A model generated the notes under the pieces. It did no database searches. It had not been told where the DNA came from and saw nothing but the letters and a program-made list of their open reading frames with translations. From Methanocellales archaeon (lineage in GTDB: Archaea > Halobacteriota > UBA148 > JAUWXC01), in the NCBI GenBank assembly GCA_030610945.1, contig JAUWQV010000001.1, forward strand, positions 228,318-292,317: a stretch of 64,000 bases of DNA, read 5' to 3'. Shown here piece by piece: positions 43,477 to 52,041 of the stretch (positions are counted from its first letter, which is position 1; every line of letters starts with the position of its first letter). The translations under genes and the position numbers were made by a program.

Positions 43477-44088
43477 GTGAGATCAGGCGTAATACTGGCA
43501 GGAGGCCGAAGCTCCAGACTCGGCGTGGATAAGTCCCTGCTTCAAATCGGAAAAAGGACCATGCTCGAGCACGTGATGGAATGCATTTCAGACACTGTAG
43601 ATGAGATTTTGATCGTTGCCAGGGACGAAGAACAAGGAAAGGAGATAATCTCCAAGATAGGTGAGATAGACCTAGCCTATGACTCCATCCTCGGATACGG
43701 TCCTGTTGCGGGAATACTTGCTGGGCTACAAAAGGCAAGATATGAACGCGTGGTAGTGCTTGCTGGTGATATGCCATTTATCAATCCGAATGTCATAGTC
43801 CATCTTTTCTCCATGGTGAAAGGGTATGAAGCCGTTGTGCCGAAATGGTCTGATGGTAATATTGAGCCGTTGCATGCCGTCTATAACAGGGAGAAAATGG
43901 CGAGGGCATGTGAAAAAGCCATCGGAGAGGGGAAGGGAAATATTCTGGCGCCGTTGAGTACCTTGCGAGCCTATTACATTCCAATCGAGGAAATCAAAAA
44001 AACAGACCCAGAACTGAGAACATTTGTTAACATAAATACTGCCAACGACCTCGAAGCGGCACGGCTGTTATTTCAAGAACCGGTCTAG
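43477..44088 (+). CDS. mobA: Molybdenum cofactor guanylyltransferase MobA
   Basis: Attaches GMP to the pterin to form MGD. ILAGGRSSRLGVDKSLLQIG is the GGxSxRxGxDK nucleotide loop, VVVLAGDMPFI the metal-binding Asp. 203 residues, typical. Starts GTG 43477 (family N terminus RSGVILAGG); TTG 43471 is the alternative. Convergent with modE; the ends overlap by 21 bases. Confidence 0.92.
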   Translation: MRSGVILAGGRSSRLGVDKSLLQIGKRTMLEHVMECISDTVDEILIVARDEEQGKEIISKIGEIDLAYDSILGYGPVAGILAGLQKARYERVVVLAGDMPFINPNVIVHLFSMVKGYEAVVPKWSDGNIEPLHAVYNREKMARACEKAIGEGKGNILAPLSTLRAYYIPIEEIKKTDPELRTFVNINTANDLEAARLLFQEPV

Positions 44089-44376
44089 CGCAGCAGCTTT
44101 TTTATGGTATTCCTTTAACAAAGCACGACCACTCGTGGTGAGCTCCGTTTTGCCCCCCTCTTTTCCACCCTTGGTGGAGTGCACGACCCCCTCGCCCCAC
44201 GCCCTGTTTATCTTCTGAATAATTCCCCACGCATGTCTGTAAGACATTCCCAGTTTTCCTGCCGCCCTATGAATTGAACCCTCCTTATCTATTGTTTCCA
44301 GCAGCACGGCTCGCCCATCCCCCAACACGGGCACACCATCTTTTTCCAACCACACCTTTGCTCTTAATCTGGTCAT
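44068..44376 (-). CDS. modE: ModE-type DNA-binding regulator (HTH only)
   Basis: 103-residue winged-helix protein. LRAKVWLEKDGVPVLGDGRA and IDKEGSIHRAAGKLGMSYRHAWGIIQKINR are the ModE N-terminal DNA-binding domain. The C-terminal molybdate-binding TOBE domains of E. coli ModE are absent, so metal sensing must come from elsewhere or a partner. ATG 44376 follows GGAGGAGAGA right after the wtpC stop; it is thus the last gene of wtpABC-modE. The palindrome before wtpA is its likely target. Confidence 0.88.
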   Translation of the reverse strand: MTRLRAKVWLEKDGVPVLGDGRAVLLETIDKEGSIHRAAGKLGMSYRHAWGIIQKINRAWGEGVVHSTKGGKEGGKTELTTSGRALLKEYHKKAAALDRFLK

Positions 44377-44386
44377 TCTCTCCTCC

Positions 44387-45439
44387 TCATAATACATGTA
44401 CAGAAGATGCTTTGAACGAGGTGCAAACCTTTTTTCCCGCACGCAAACCCAAATCTTCCATGGATGTCTTCGTGATTAATGCCACGAGTGGAAATCCACA
44501 ATCAATTTCTACCCTGTATGTAGCTCCAAGTGGCACTAATTGGGTAATCGTTCCTGAAAACGTGTTTCTCGCACTGCTCGTAGTTTTTGATGGCGCAATT
44601 GTGATGCTCTCAGGTCTTAGGCAAATGCGCACCCTGCTGCCTGCCTCCGCACTGGAAATCGCCTCTATGATATGGTCATTAATCCTGATTGTTGTAGCCC
44701 CCTCTTCACTCGACTCTACTATCCCCTCTATAATATTTTCCACTCCCACAAATTCTGCAACCCCCTCATCAATGGGCGAATGAAAAATCTCCTCAGGCGT
44801 TCCCGTTTGGACAATTTCTCCATCCATCATCACTCCAATCCTATCAGCAAGCGCCATCGCTTCTGTTTGGTCATGCGTGACATGAATAGTTGTCAACTTT
44901 GCCCCTCTATGAACTCTTCTTAGCTCTTCCCTCAATCGAATCTGGGTTCTGGTATCCAATGCGCTTAATGGCTCGTCCAACAACATTATACTTGGCTCAA
45001 TCACAATTCCTCTTGCTATTGCAACCCTCTGTTGCTCCCCTCCGCTTAATGTTCTTGGGTATCTGTGGGACAGATGTGATATATCAAGCATTTTCATAAC
45101 TTCTTTCAACTTCTTTTCCACGTCCTCTTTCGGCATCTTTTTGAGTTTTAACCCAAATTCTATGTTTTCTTTGACTGTTAGGTGGGGAAAAAGTGAATAA
45201 TCTTGGTAAACAAATCCAATCCCCATCTTCTCAGGCGGCATCCTAGTGACATTTTTATCATTTACCCAGATTTCCCCATGATCTGGCTTGTAAAAACCTG
45301 CTATCAATTCGAGCAAAAGAGTCTTTCCAGCAGCGGTAGGACCCAAAATGACAAAATATTCCCCCTTCCTAACCTCTAAATCTATATTTTTTAAGGAAAA
45401 TTCCCTCCAATTTTTAGATACGCCTTTAATCGCTATCAT
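44387..45439 (-). CDS. wtpC: Tungstate/molybdate ABC transporter ATPase
   Basis: 350-residue ATPase subunit. Walker A LGPTAAGKTLLLELIAG, Q-loop FVYQDYSLFPHL, signature LSGGEQQRVAIARG, Walker B MLLDEPLSALD and H-loop IHVTHDQTEAMAL, followed by a TOBE-like C-terminal domain (about 235-350). Starts 14 bases inside wtpB. Powers oxyanion uptake for the pterin cofactor made by the adjacent genes. Confidence 0.93.
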   Translation of the reverse strand: MIAIKGVSKNWREFSLKNIDLEVRKGEYFVILGPTAAGKTLLLELIAGFYKPDHGEIWVNDKNVTRMPPEKMGIGFVYQDYSLFPHLTVKENIEFGLKLKKMPKEDVEKKLKEVMKMLDISHLSHRYPRTLSGGEQQRVAIARGIVIEPSIMLLDEPLSALDTRTQIRLREELRRVHRGAKLTTIHVTHDQTEAMALADRIGVMMDGEIVQTGTPEEIFHSPIDEGVAEFVGVENIIEGIVESSEEGATTIRINDHIIEAISSAEAGSRVRICLRPESITIAPSKTTSSARNTFSGTITQLVPLGATYRVEIDCGFPLVALITKTSMEDLGLRAGKKVCTSFKASSVHVL

Positions 45440-46238
45440 GTCGCTGCCACCTCATAGATGCTAGCCTCAAGAAAATGAAGACCGTTAGACAAATGAAAAT
45501 CAATAGAACAGCAATTGGCCTCGAGGTAGACAACCCATAACTCTCAAACCTTTCGTACATCAAAAGTGGGGCTATTCGTGGCCAGGATACAAGGAATATC
45601 ACCGCTCCGAACTCACTTATTGCCCTTGCCCAACTGAGTATTGAACCAGTCAATATGTGCCGAAATGCAAGGGGGAAAGATATTTTACAAAAAGTATGCC
45701 ATTGAGACGCCCCAAGCGACCGCGCGACATTCTCCAATCGCGGGTCCACACTTTTGAATCCATCTCTGGCGGAATTTATCAGAAAAGGCGCAGATACAAA
45801 CAGCATCGCAAAAACTATCCCTGGTACTGCATCCTCGCATACTATATTCAATGACGATAATGGCGCGCCAATCAATCCACCATGGTGCATGAATACTGTG
45901 TATAAAGCGATTCCTGCTGCCGTATGTGGAACTACCACAGGGACATCCACAATACTTTCAATAAGGCTCTTTCCAAGGAACTCCTTTCTTGCCAGGATAT
46001 ACGCAAGCGGAACACCAAATATGAATGCGACCAGTGTTGCCAAAAAAGCAGTATACATGCTAAGCCATATGGAGTTTAAAACTACTGGGTCTTGGGTCAC
46101 TTTAATCAAACCGCCCAAATCCTGAATGACCTGGGTAGCGAGCATGTTGCCCAGTGTAACTACGATAAAAGCTATGATAAGGAAGCCTAGCAGTGTAAAT
46201 GCTACAAGCATTCTCTCTCTTTTTATCTTCTCTATCAT
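45426..46238 (-). CDS. wtpB: Tungstate/molybdate ABC transporter permease
   Basis: 270-residue permease with about six helices; PVVVPHTAAGIALYTVF and SLGASQWHTFCKISFPLAFRH (EAA loop, contact with the ATPase) are characteristic of the ModB/WtpB group. Lies between wtpA (18-base gap) and wtpC (overlap). Could transport molybdate, tungstate or both; sequence does not settle which. Confidence 0.92.
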   Translation of the reverse strand: MIEKIKRERMLVAFTLLGFLIIAFIVVTLGNMLATQVIQDLGGLIKVTQDPVVLNSIWLSMYTAFLATLVAFIFGVPLAYILARKEFLGKSLIESIVDVPVVVPHTAAGIALYTVFMHHGGLIGAPLSSLNIVCEDAVPGIVFAMLFVSAPFLINSARDGFKSVDPRLENVARSLGASQWHTFCKISFPLAFRHILTGSILSWARAISEFGAVIFLVSWPRIAPLLMYERFESYGLSTSRPIAVLLIFICLTVFIFLRLASMRWQRHDSD

Positions 46239-46256
46239 GCGCTAACCCTCTATTAG

Positions 46257-47294
46257 CTAACTTGCGACCGCGTTCGCCAACTCTTCTGGCACATTACCGC
46301 TCCCCACTGCTGGCACAATTGGGGGCTGGCCATAACTCTCCATGATATCCTGCCCTTCACTGCTTATCACGAATTCCACGAATTTGAGTCCCAGCTCAGG
46401 ATGGTCTGCATTCTTCGGTACAGTCATCCCGTAAACAATTGGCGATCCAGTAGCGGCCTCTCCGGAGGCTTGCACTACCTGTACCTTCTTGTATGTATCT
46501 GCATAGTCCACACTGCTTAAGTCGATTTGTGATGGTAATTCTACGAACATCAGGCCATGCTGTTTTGCCACGCTTTGATATTCAAAGGCATAATTCAGCC
46601 CGCCCGCCTCAAGGCCTGTCACGAGCGTTACGGATTTGTCCCTGACAGACACCCTCTGGGAGGGAGAAATGTCATCTGGCACAGTTATGATATACGTATT
46701 GTTCTCCAAACGCCCTGTTATAGCGGTATTGTTGGCGATTAAATCATCAAATATTTTAGAATCGTTGTAATGTAACTCAGCCAACTGGCATACCATTTGA
46801 GACCGATAACCACAGGGGTCTGTATTTGGATTTGAAAACCCGAATTTGACATCTGGACGCCTTAAAATCTCATACCAGTTATCCTGGTTGATTTCATTAG
46901 CATACCTGCTTTGATTCGTATATGCTAAAACCATTTTGTTATTCGCAAACATAACATGCCAATCAGTATATTCAGGGTACATCAGTTTTGGAATCAAGGA
47001 GTAGTCCGCAACTGCGACTACATCTGCGGTCTTTCCAACATCCGTCACCTTTCTTATCGTTGCTACACTGCCAGCCGACTCGAGTCGAACATCAACATTT
47101 GGGTATTTTTCTTCAAATGCCTTTTCCATCGTTACGTTGCCCTGGCCCCCGAATGGTACAGCAAGGCTTCCAGCATGAAATACCTTTAGTTCAACTTTCT
47201 GGGGTGTGCCGACATCTATACAACCCGCAACCATAACCCCAACTAGACAGAATACCATTAGCAATACTATGCTCTTCTTTTTTGTATCATGCAT
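46257..47294 (-). CDS. wtpA: Tungstate/molybdate-binding lipoprotein
   Basis: About 345 residues from ATG 47294 (MHDTKKKS). Lipoprotein signal ending LVGVMVAGC; then LKVFHAGSLAVPF (the oxyanion-binding Ser), ESAGSVATIRKVTD, VVAVADYSLIPKLM, FGFSNPNTDPCGYRSQM and TGSPIVYGMTVPKNAD, all typical WtpA signatures. First gene of wtpABC-modE, with a leader of up to about 118 bases containing a hairpin and a ModE-like operator. Confidence 0.93.
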   Translation of the reverse strand: MHDTKKKSIVLLMVFCLVGVMVAGCIDVGTPQKVELKVFHAGSLAVPFGGQGNVTMEKAFEEKYPNVDVRLESAGSVATIRKVTDVGKTADVVAVADYSLIPKLMYPEYTDWHVMFANNKMVLAYTNQSRYANEINQDNWYEILRRPDVKFGFSNPNTDPCGYRSQMVCQLAELHYNDSKIFDDLIANNTAITGRLENNTYIITVPDDISPSQRVSVRDKSVTLVTGLEAGGLNYAFEYQSVAKQHGLMFVELPSQIDLSSVDYADTYKKVQVVQASGEAATGSPIVYGMTVPKNADHPELGLKFVEFVISSEGQDIMESYGQPPIVPAVGSGNVPEELANAVAS

Positions 47295-47371
47295 CCTTAG
47301 CCCCCTCTCAATATTCTCAATTGGCACTTCTCGATGATTTTCTCATCACCAGCGCCGCGTATGACTAACTA

Positions 47372-47412
47372 TTAGGAGGGAAGAAATGGCAACATGTAAG
47401 TATCCCTCCTAA
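47372..47412 (-). promoter_or_regulatory. wtpA leader: hairpin containing a 7-codon ORF
   Basis: On the transcript strand TTAGGAGGGA (from 47412) pairs perfectly with TCCCTCCTAA (to 47372) across 21 bases. The 5' arm holds a strong Shine-Dalgarno (GGAGGG) placed 8 bases before ATG (47395) of ATG TTG CCA TTT CTT CCC TCC TAA, encoding MLPFLPS; the last codons form the 3' arm. Ribosome position and stem formation would thus exclude each other, the layout of a leader-peptide or translation-sensing switch. It directly abuts the operator palindrome. Confidence 0.5.
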
Positions 47413-47436
47413 CGTTATGCTTTACAAAGCATAACG
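47413..47436 (-). promoter_or_regulatory. ModE-like operator palindrome at the wtpA promoter
   Basis: Perfect inverted repeat: arms CGTTATGCTTT and AAAGCATAACG around AC, 24 bases. E. coli ModE boxes have the same CGTTAT-N12-ATAACG outline. On the minus strand it lies just downstream of the TATA-like TTTTATATC (47438-47445 region), where a bound dimer would block start-site access. modE is the fourth gene of the operon, suggesting autoregulation. Confidence 0.75.
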
Positions 47437-47466
47437 GATATAAAAGCCTTTCGAAATTAAATTAGT

Positions 47467-48159
47467 TCATCTTCTCAGTGTAATTCTGAGCTCTTTCGCC
47501 TCGTCCATGCCCTTTAACGACGATGCTATACCGTTAATCACATTTGCAATGAGGCCCCTGGTGAAGTGTCCCAGAGGGATTTCTTCATCATCCGCCTCGA
47601 GTACTACATTGAGCAGTGAAAAAGATGCACAGTCTGCGAGATCCCTCTCGCCATCGTAAATAAGCGTTGCCATCTTTGCGCAGTCAACGCCGCATTTGCC
47701 ACAGTTGACGCGCGGCAACTGTTTATATATTCTTTCGATGCCAATGCCGCGTTTCACATAGTCCATGATTTTATCCAAACTGCCATCATATTTAAAAACC
47801 GTGTTGGGGCCCTCCTCTATGTCGCCGACTGCAATTTTCTCTATGCCCTCTTCCTTGTAACCCTCCACCAGGATTAGGTCTGCTTTTAACATCTTCTCGA
47901 CGATGTGGGTAATTTGGTCAAGCGGCATCCCATGTTTTACCATAAATGACACTTCATTGGGTGCACTGGCAACGACGAGGTGTGCACCCGCGTTTGCATG
48001 CTGCCACGTATCCTTTTTCTCTATGTCTATTGTAAACCCTTCGTGGGGAATGTGTTTTATCGTGGCGATGTTATACCCCTCTGCAACCAATTTTTTGACC
48101 ATCTCCGTGATGAGGGTGGTTTTTCCAGATTTCGAGTAGCCATATATGCCAATAATCAT
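47467..48159 (-). CDS. mobB: MobB P-loop protein fused to a C-terminal Fe-S-like domain
   Basis: GTP-binding partner of MobA. IIGIYGYSKSGKTTLITEMV is Walker A; TIKHIPHEGFTID, DTWQHANAGAHLVV and LILVEGYKEEGIEKI are MobB motifs. Unlike bacterial MobB (about 170 residues), this one has 230: after about residue 148 comes LPRVNCGKCGVDCAKMATLI...DC, the CxxCxxxC...C pattern of a small [4Fe-4S] domain also seen in corrinoid Fe-S proteins. First bases after the stop form the wtpA promoter. Role of the cluster unknown. Confidence 0.88.
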   Translation of the reverse strand: MIIGIYGYSKSGKTTLITEMVKKLVAEGYNIATIKHIPHEGFTIDIEKKDTWQHANAGAHLVVASAPNEVSFMVKHGMPLDQITHIVEKMLKADLILVEGYKEEGIEKIAVGDIEEGPNTVFKYDGSLDKIMDYVKRGIGIERIYKQLPRVNCGKCGVDCAKMATLIYDGERDLADCASFSLLNVVLEADDEEIPLGHFTRGLIANVINGIASSLKGMDEAKELRITLRR

Positions 48160-48167
48160 ACAATCAC

Positions 48168-49376
48168 CTACAGTAATATCACGTCCACTTCTTCGTCCTT
48201 CTCAAGCAAATCCACATTTACGGGAATGTCCACATAGCCATCAGCATCAGCCATGCTCGTTATCGCTCCAGATTCTTTAAAGACGGGATGTGCAAGCCCA
48301 TCTTCTAACCTGACGGTCAAAAATTGACTCCGTCCGAGTGTGGAGACGACGCGCTGCGCAAGCTTTGCGCGCACAACTATATCTTTCTTCTTCGGCAATC
48401 TTGCTAATTGCCTGGCTACCGGGAGCAGGAAGCGATAACCATTGCTCAGGCATGATGTTGGATATCCTGGTATTCCGAACACTGGCTTGCCTCTGACAAC
48501 CCCAAACAAGGTTGGCTTTCCTGGCTTTATTTGAACGCCATGAAACAGCACATCTCCCAACTCTCGAACAACATCGCACAATATATCGCTCTCTCCCACC
48601 GAGCTTCCGCCAGAAAAGACGACCACATCATATTTCAAGGCATTAACCATGGCAGCGCGCACACCCTCATATGTATCCAGAACTATGTCAAACTTGACAG
48701 GGGCGCAGCCGTTCTCTCTCATAATTGCTGACAGGGTGTATGAGTTAATGTCATACACCTGTGCATCCTTCAGCTCGCAACCTATATTCACGATTTCACG
48801 CCCAGTTGGGATGATTGCCACGCTTGGCTCCTCGTATACGCTAACCTTTTGGATTCCAAGTGCTGCCAGCGCGCCAACTTTGCTTGGATTCAGAAATTCT
48901 CCAGTACTGAGAACCTTACTGCCCGCGGATATGTCATCCCCTTTTCCTGAAACGTTCGCCCTCGGATGCACGGGCTTGAAGATCTTTACTTTATCATCAC
49001 ATTGCTCGGTGTGCTCGACCATCACCACTGCATCAGCGCCAGTGGCCATCTTGCACCCAGTCGCAACCTGGATACATTCCTTGGTGCCAACCTTTTTCTT
49101 ACTGACCTCACCTGCGTGTACAACATCAATTAATTTCAGCGTTATCGGATTGAACTGGCTTGCGCCATACGTATCCTCTGCCCTGACGGCGTACCCATCC
49201 ATTGCAGCCCTGTCAAATGGCGGGACGTCCATGTTGGCTGTCACATCTTCCGCTAATACACGCCCATTTGCATCGCTGATGGAAACTTCTTCCGTCCTGA
49301 TGATTGGTTTAATTGTATCTATTATAATTTCCAATGCATCCTCCAGGGGTATCAGCGACTTGAAAGGCCTCATCAT
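48168..49376 (-). CDS. moeA: Molybdopterin molybdenumtransferase MoeA
   Basis: Inserts Mo or W into adenylated pterin. 402 residues: N-terminal domain with DVPPFDRAAMDGYAVRAEDT, NVSGKGDDISAG, central MoaB-like domain with IPTGREIVNIG, VFSGGSSVGESDIL and GIPGYPTSCL, and C-terminal beta domain. Overlaps moaB by four bases. Confidence 0.95.
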   Translation of the reverse strand: MMRPFKSLIPLEDALEIIIDTIKPIIRTEEVSISDANGRVLAEDVTANMDVPPFDRAAMDGYAVRAEDTYGASQFNPITLKLIDVVHAGEVSKKKVGTKECIQVATGCKMATGADAVVMVEHTEQCDDKVKIFKPVHPRANVSGKGDDISAGSKVLSTGEFLNPSKVGALAALGIQKVSVYEEPSVAIIPTGREIVNIGCELKDAQVYDINSYTLSAIMRENGCAPVKFDIVLDTYEGVRAAMVNALKYDVVVFSGGSSVGESDILCDVVRELGDVLFHGVQIKPGKPTLFGVVRGKPVFGIPGYPTSCLSNGYRFLLPVARQLARLPKKKDIVVRAKLAQRVVSTLGRSQFLTVRLEDGLAHPVFKESGAITSMADADGYVDIPVNVDLLEKDEEVDVILL

Positions 49377-49870
49377 CGGTTTGCCTCCCAGACCATATGC
49401 CCTAACTCAGGAATGACCAATTTTTTCATGCCCAGTGCAACAGCCCCTACAGACCCGGGCATGCAGATTATAATTTTGCCTTTTGCTGCGCCGGCAAGCG
49501 CACGGCTCATCATCGCACTGCTGCCTATCTCTTCATAACTGAGCATTCTGAAGAGGTCACCGAATCCGTCCAGTGTTTTGTCAAGCAACCCAGAAACCGA
49601 CTCGACAGTGACATCTCTCTTGCTGATTCCGGTGCCGCCATTCACGATGATTGCCTGCACATCCGAATCGAGCAACTCTGCCACTGTGCTTTTAATATCT
49701 TCCAATTCATCCTTTAGGATGCGGTAGCCCGCTAGAGAATGGCCATTTTCTTGCAACGATTCCTTAATTAACTTCCCCGAATCATCTGTTTCCTCGGTTC
49801 TTGAATCGCTAATCGTCAGCACAGCGCACCTCACACTCTTCAGCGCATGGCACTTGTGCTCTTCACTCAC
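49373..49870 (-). CDS. moaB: Molybdopterin adenylyltransferase MoaB/MogA
   Basis: 165-residue trimeric enzyme that adenylates molybdopterin before metal insertion. AVLTISDSRTEETDDSG, IIVNGGTGISKRDVT and the FRMLSYEEIGSSAMMSRALAG loop are diagnostic. The start is GTG 49870, eight bases inside moaC. Confidence 0.94.
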   Translation of the reverse strand: MSEEHKCHALKSVRCAVLTISDSRTEETDDSGKLIKESLQENGHSLAGYRILKDELEDIKSTVAELLDSDVQAIIVNGGTGISKRDVTVESVSGLLDKTLDGFGDLFRMLSYEEIGSSAMMSRALAGAAKGKIIICMPGSVGAVALGMKKLVIPELGHMVWEANR

Positions 49871-50321
49871 TACCTTTCACCTTCTCCACTACTTCTATGC
49901 TCTCAATCCTCGTGGCTGGATACTGCCCGTTCTCATCCTTCTCCAGATATTTGACCATGTCCCATATCGTCAGCAGGGCTGCGGTAACACCACACAGTGC
50001 CTCCATCTCAACACCGGTCTTGTAGTGGGCACAGACGCTACAATGGCATGTAATCCTGCCCTCTTCAATTTCAAAGTTGACATCCACACGTGTTATCGGA
50101 ATGGGATGGCACAGGGGTATAAATTCAGGCGTCTTCTTGACCGCCATAATCGCTGCAAGTTGGGCTGCAGACAACACATCTCCCTTTTTAATCTCGCCCT
50201 TTTTAATCAGCTCCATCGTGCTGGGCTTGAGTTTTATCTCTCCCTTTGCGGTCGCGGTTCTCTGCACATCTGGTTTCTGCCCCACGTCGATCATTTTAAT
50301 TCCACTTTTCTCTGATGACAT
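49863..50321 (-). CDS. moaC: Cyclic pyranopterin monophosphate synthase MoaC
   Basis: Second enzyme of pterin formation after MoaA. 152 residues: MIDVGQKPDVQRTATAKGEI, IPLCHPIPITRVDVNFEI (active-site His) and CSVCAHYKTGVEMEALCGVTAALLTIWDMVKYLEKDE with GVEMEAL are signature elements. GGAGGAATTTTAG precedes the ATG, spanning the stop of the moaE-like gene, so translation is coupled. Confidence 0.95.
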   Translation of the reverse strand: MSSEKSGIKMIDVGQKPDVQRTATAKGEIKLKPSTMELIKKGEIKKGDVLSAAQLAAIMAVKKTPEFIPLCHPIPITRVDVNFEIEEGRITCHCSVCAHYKTGVEMEALCGVTAALLTIWDMVKYLEKDENGQYPATRIESIEVVEKVKGSE

Positions 50322-50675
50322 CTAAAATTCCTCCTTCTCTAACACCGATTTCTTAATCTCATTTACTACCTCTTGTAACACAGGAAACGTATTCTCGCGA
50401 ACGTCGCCTGCCACGACCACCAGCATAATATCATCTCCCACGTTAAGTTCGCCCTCGTTCACATGTGCCCTGACATCAACGATGCCCGGCTTTTTCCTTG
50501 CCTCGCTTACTATCTCCTCTAATCTTTCTCTGTCCACTTTGATGCTCAGTTTTGAAACTTCTTTCCCACTTCTGGAAAATCCGCGCACTATGCCGTTATG
50601 ACACAGAATCATACCAGCATTATTTATTTGCGGGTTGGATTTCACTTCCTCTATGAGTTCATGAATGGTTGGCAT
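50322..50675 (-). CDS. moaE: MoaE-like molybdopterin synthase large subunit
   Basis: 117-residue archaeal MoaE-type protein: NAGMILCHNGIVRGFSRSGK, VRAHVNEGELNVGDDIMLVV and VAGDVRENTFPVLQEVVNEI correspond to the alpha/beta hammerhead core. It should add the dithiolene sulfurs to cyclic pyranopterin. Its usual sulfur donor MoaD is not in the cluster; a ubiquitin-like SAMP elsewhere may serve. Shorter than bacterial MoaE (about 150). Confidence 0.75.
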   Translation of the reverse strand: MPTIHELIEEVKSNPQINNAGMILCHNGIVRGFSRSGKEVSKLSIKVDRERLEEIVSEARKKPGIVDVRAHVNEGELNVGDDIMLVVVAGDVRENTFPVLQEVVNEIKKSVLEKEEF

Positions 50676-50679
50676 CTGT

Positions 50680-51600
50680 TCACCTCCAGAACGGCTCTCG
50701 TAACAATATCGCTTTCTTGAATATTTCTGTTAGCTCTTCATCAGATGCGCCACCCCTGATGGGCCCAATTATGTCAACATGATTGTCATTCCTGAGTAGG
50801 CACGGCTTCAATTTACCATCGGACGTAACGCGTATCCTGGTACAATTTTCACAGAAGGTAGTATTGTGCATGGGCCTAACGACCTCCACCTCGGTGACGC
50901 CGCTGCCGTTTTCAATGAAGTATTTGCGGCGCCTGTGCAATTCCCTCTCCACAACCTTGATTGCATCTCTTTCTAATCTCCCCTCTATAGGAGCAAAGTC
51001 ACAGTGATATTTCTCATATACTGCCCTGGTTTTACAATCCCCATCTGTTTCAAGTTCAATCAGCTGAAGTATCGTGCCACTTTCACCGGCAAAGTGAATC
51101 ATCTCTTCTATTTCGTGGTCATTGACGCCCTTCATGACGACCACGTTCAGCTTGACCGGCGTTAAATCGTTGGCAATCGCTGCCTCCACCCCTCTGATAA
51201 CTTGCTGTGAGCAATCTCTGCCCGTAATTGTCTTATATCTTTCAGCATCCAACACATCAAGGCTGATGTTGACCCTGCGCAGACCAGCATCTTTAAGGTC
51301 GCTCGCATAACGGTCTAACAACACACCATTGGTGGTCATCGATGTCTCCTTCATATAATCCGATGTGCACTGGACAATCTCGCAAATATCGTCCCTCATA
51401 AGCGGCTCGCCGCCGGTCAGTTTAAGCTTTTTAATTCCAAGTTTGCCTCCAATTTCGACGATTTTTTCAATCTCAGCTGGGCTCATCTCTCCCTCAAAAG
51501 AGTTTTGCCCCTCTCTGTGGCAGTAAAAGCAGCATAGGTTACATCGCTGTGTAACTGAGATGCGCAGGCTGTTAATTTCCCTGCCAAATTTATCGTGCAT
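50680..51600 (-). CDS. moaA: GTP 3',8-cyclase MoaA (radical SAM)
   Basis: First enzyme of the pathway. SVTQRCNLCCFYCHREGQ holds the N-terminal CxxxCxxC; FCENCTRIRVTSDGKLKPCL holds the C-terminal [4Fe-4S] ligands that bind GTP. MoaA normally ends with GG; here the end is KKAILLREPFWR, lacking that tail. Leads the moaA-moaE-moaC-moaB-moeA-mobB operon; 306 residues. Confidence 0.95.
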   Translation of the reverse strand: MHDKFGREINSLRISVTQRCNLCCFYCHREGQNSFEGEMSPAEIEKIVEIGGKLGIKKLKLTGGEPLMRDDICEIVQCTSDYMKETSMTTNGVLLDRYASDLKDAGLRRVNISLDVLDAERYKTITGRDCSQQVIRGVEAAIANDLTPVKLNVVVMKGVNDHEIEEMIHFAGESGTILQLIELETDGDCKTRAVYEKYHCDFAPIEGRLERDAIKVVERELHRRRKYFIENGSGVTEVEVVRPMHNTTFCENCTRIRVTSDGKLKPCLLRNDNHVDIIGPIRGGASDEELTEIFKKAILLREPFWR

Positions 51601-51602
51601 GT

Positions 51603-51626
51603 GGATATGCTAGAGTGAACATAACG
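51603..51626 (-). promoter_or_regulatory. Degenerate ModE-like box before moaA
   Basis: Plus strand GGATATGC...ACATAACG over 24 bases: the right arm matches the ModE arm in seven of eight positions, the left in six of eight against CGTTATGC. Located 3 bases before the moaA ATG and downstream of a TATA-like TTAAATAG, the same relation as at wtpA. Weaker than the wtpA site. Confidence 0.4.
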
Positions 51627-51720
51627 ATTAAACTTTTCTATTTAAGTCAACCATCAAACGCTTCAAAAGAGGAAAAGATAATACGAACGAATGATAGTTA
51701 TTTTATTACAGGCGGACAGG

Positions 51721-51960
51721 ATGGAGACATATTTTATTGGGGCAGGGGAGGGAATCAAATATTACGCAGTCGGTTTATTGCTGGCTGCGCTGGGGGCGCT
51801 GTGTATTTTGGGATTCATGATACATAAATCGCTTAATACTGTGATGATGGCTGGCGTAGGCTTCGTTTTGATGTTATTGGGTACAATATCCCTGCTGTGG
51901 GGCATCTATTTGGAATATGAAGAAACTGGATCACTCAAAGAGGCGTTGGGTTTAGAGTGA
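51721..51960 (+). CDS. Small two-helix membrane protein, unknown
   Basis: 79 residues from ATG 51721 (METYFIGAGEGIKYYAVG), preceded by GGCGGACAGG; an ATG at 51691 would add ten. Two helices (YAVGLLLAALGALCILGFMI and VMMAGVGFVLMLLGTISLLWGI) with short ends. No family recognised. Lies 81 bases upstream of apbE on the same strand, so it may belong with membrane flavoprotein assembly, which is speculation. Confidence 0.55.
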   Translation: METYFIGAGEGIKYYAVGLLLAALGALCILGFMIHKSLNTVMMAGVGFVLMLLGTISLLWGIYLEYEETGSLKEALGLE

Positions 51961-52041
51961 GGCCGGTATTTTTGCAAACATGATTGATGGCAACCTATAT
52001 GGCCGAAGAGGAGAAATATCGATGTCTATAGGGGCAGTGGC

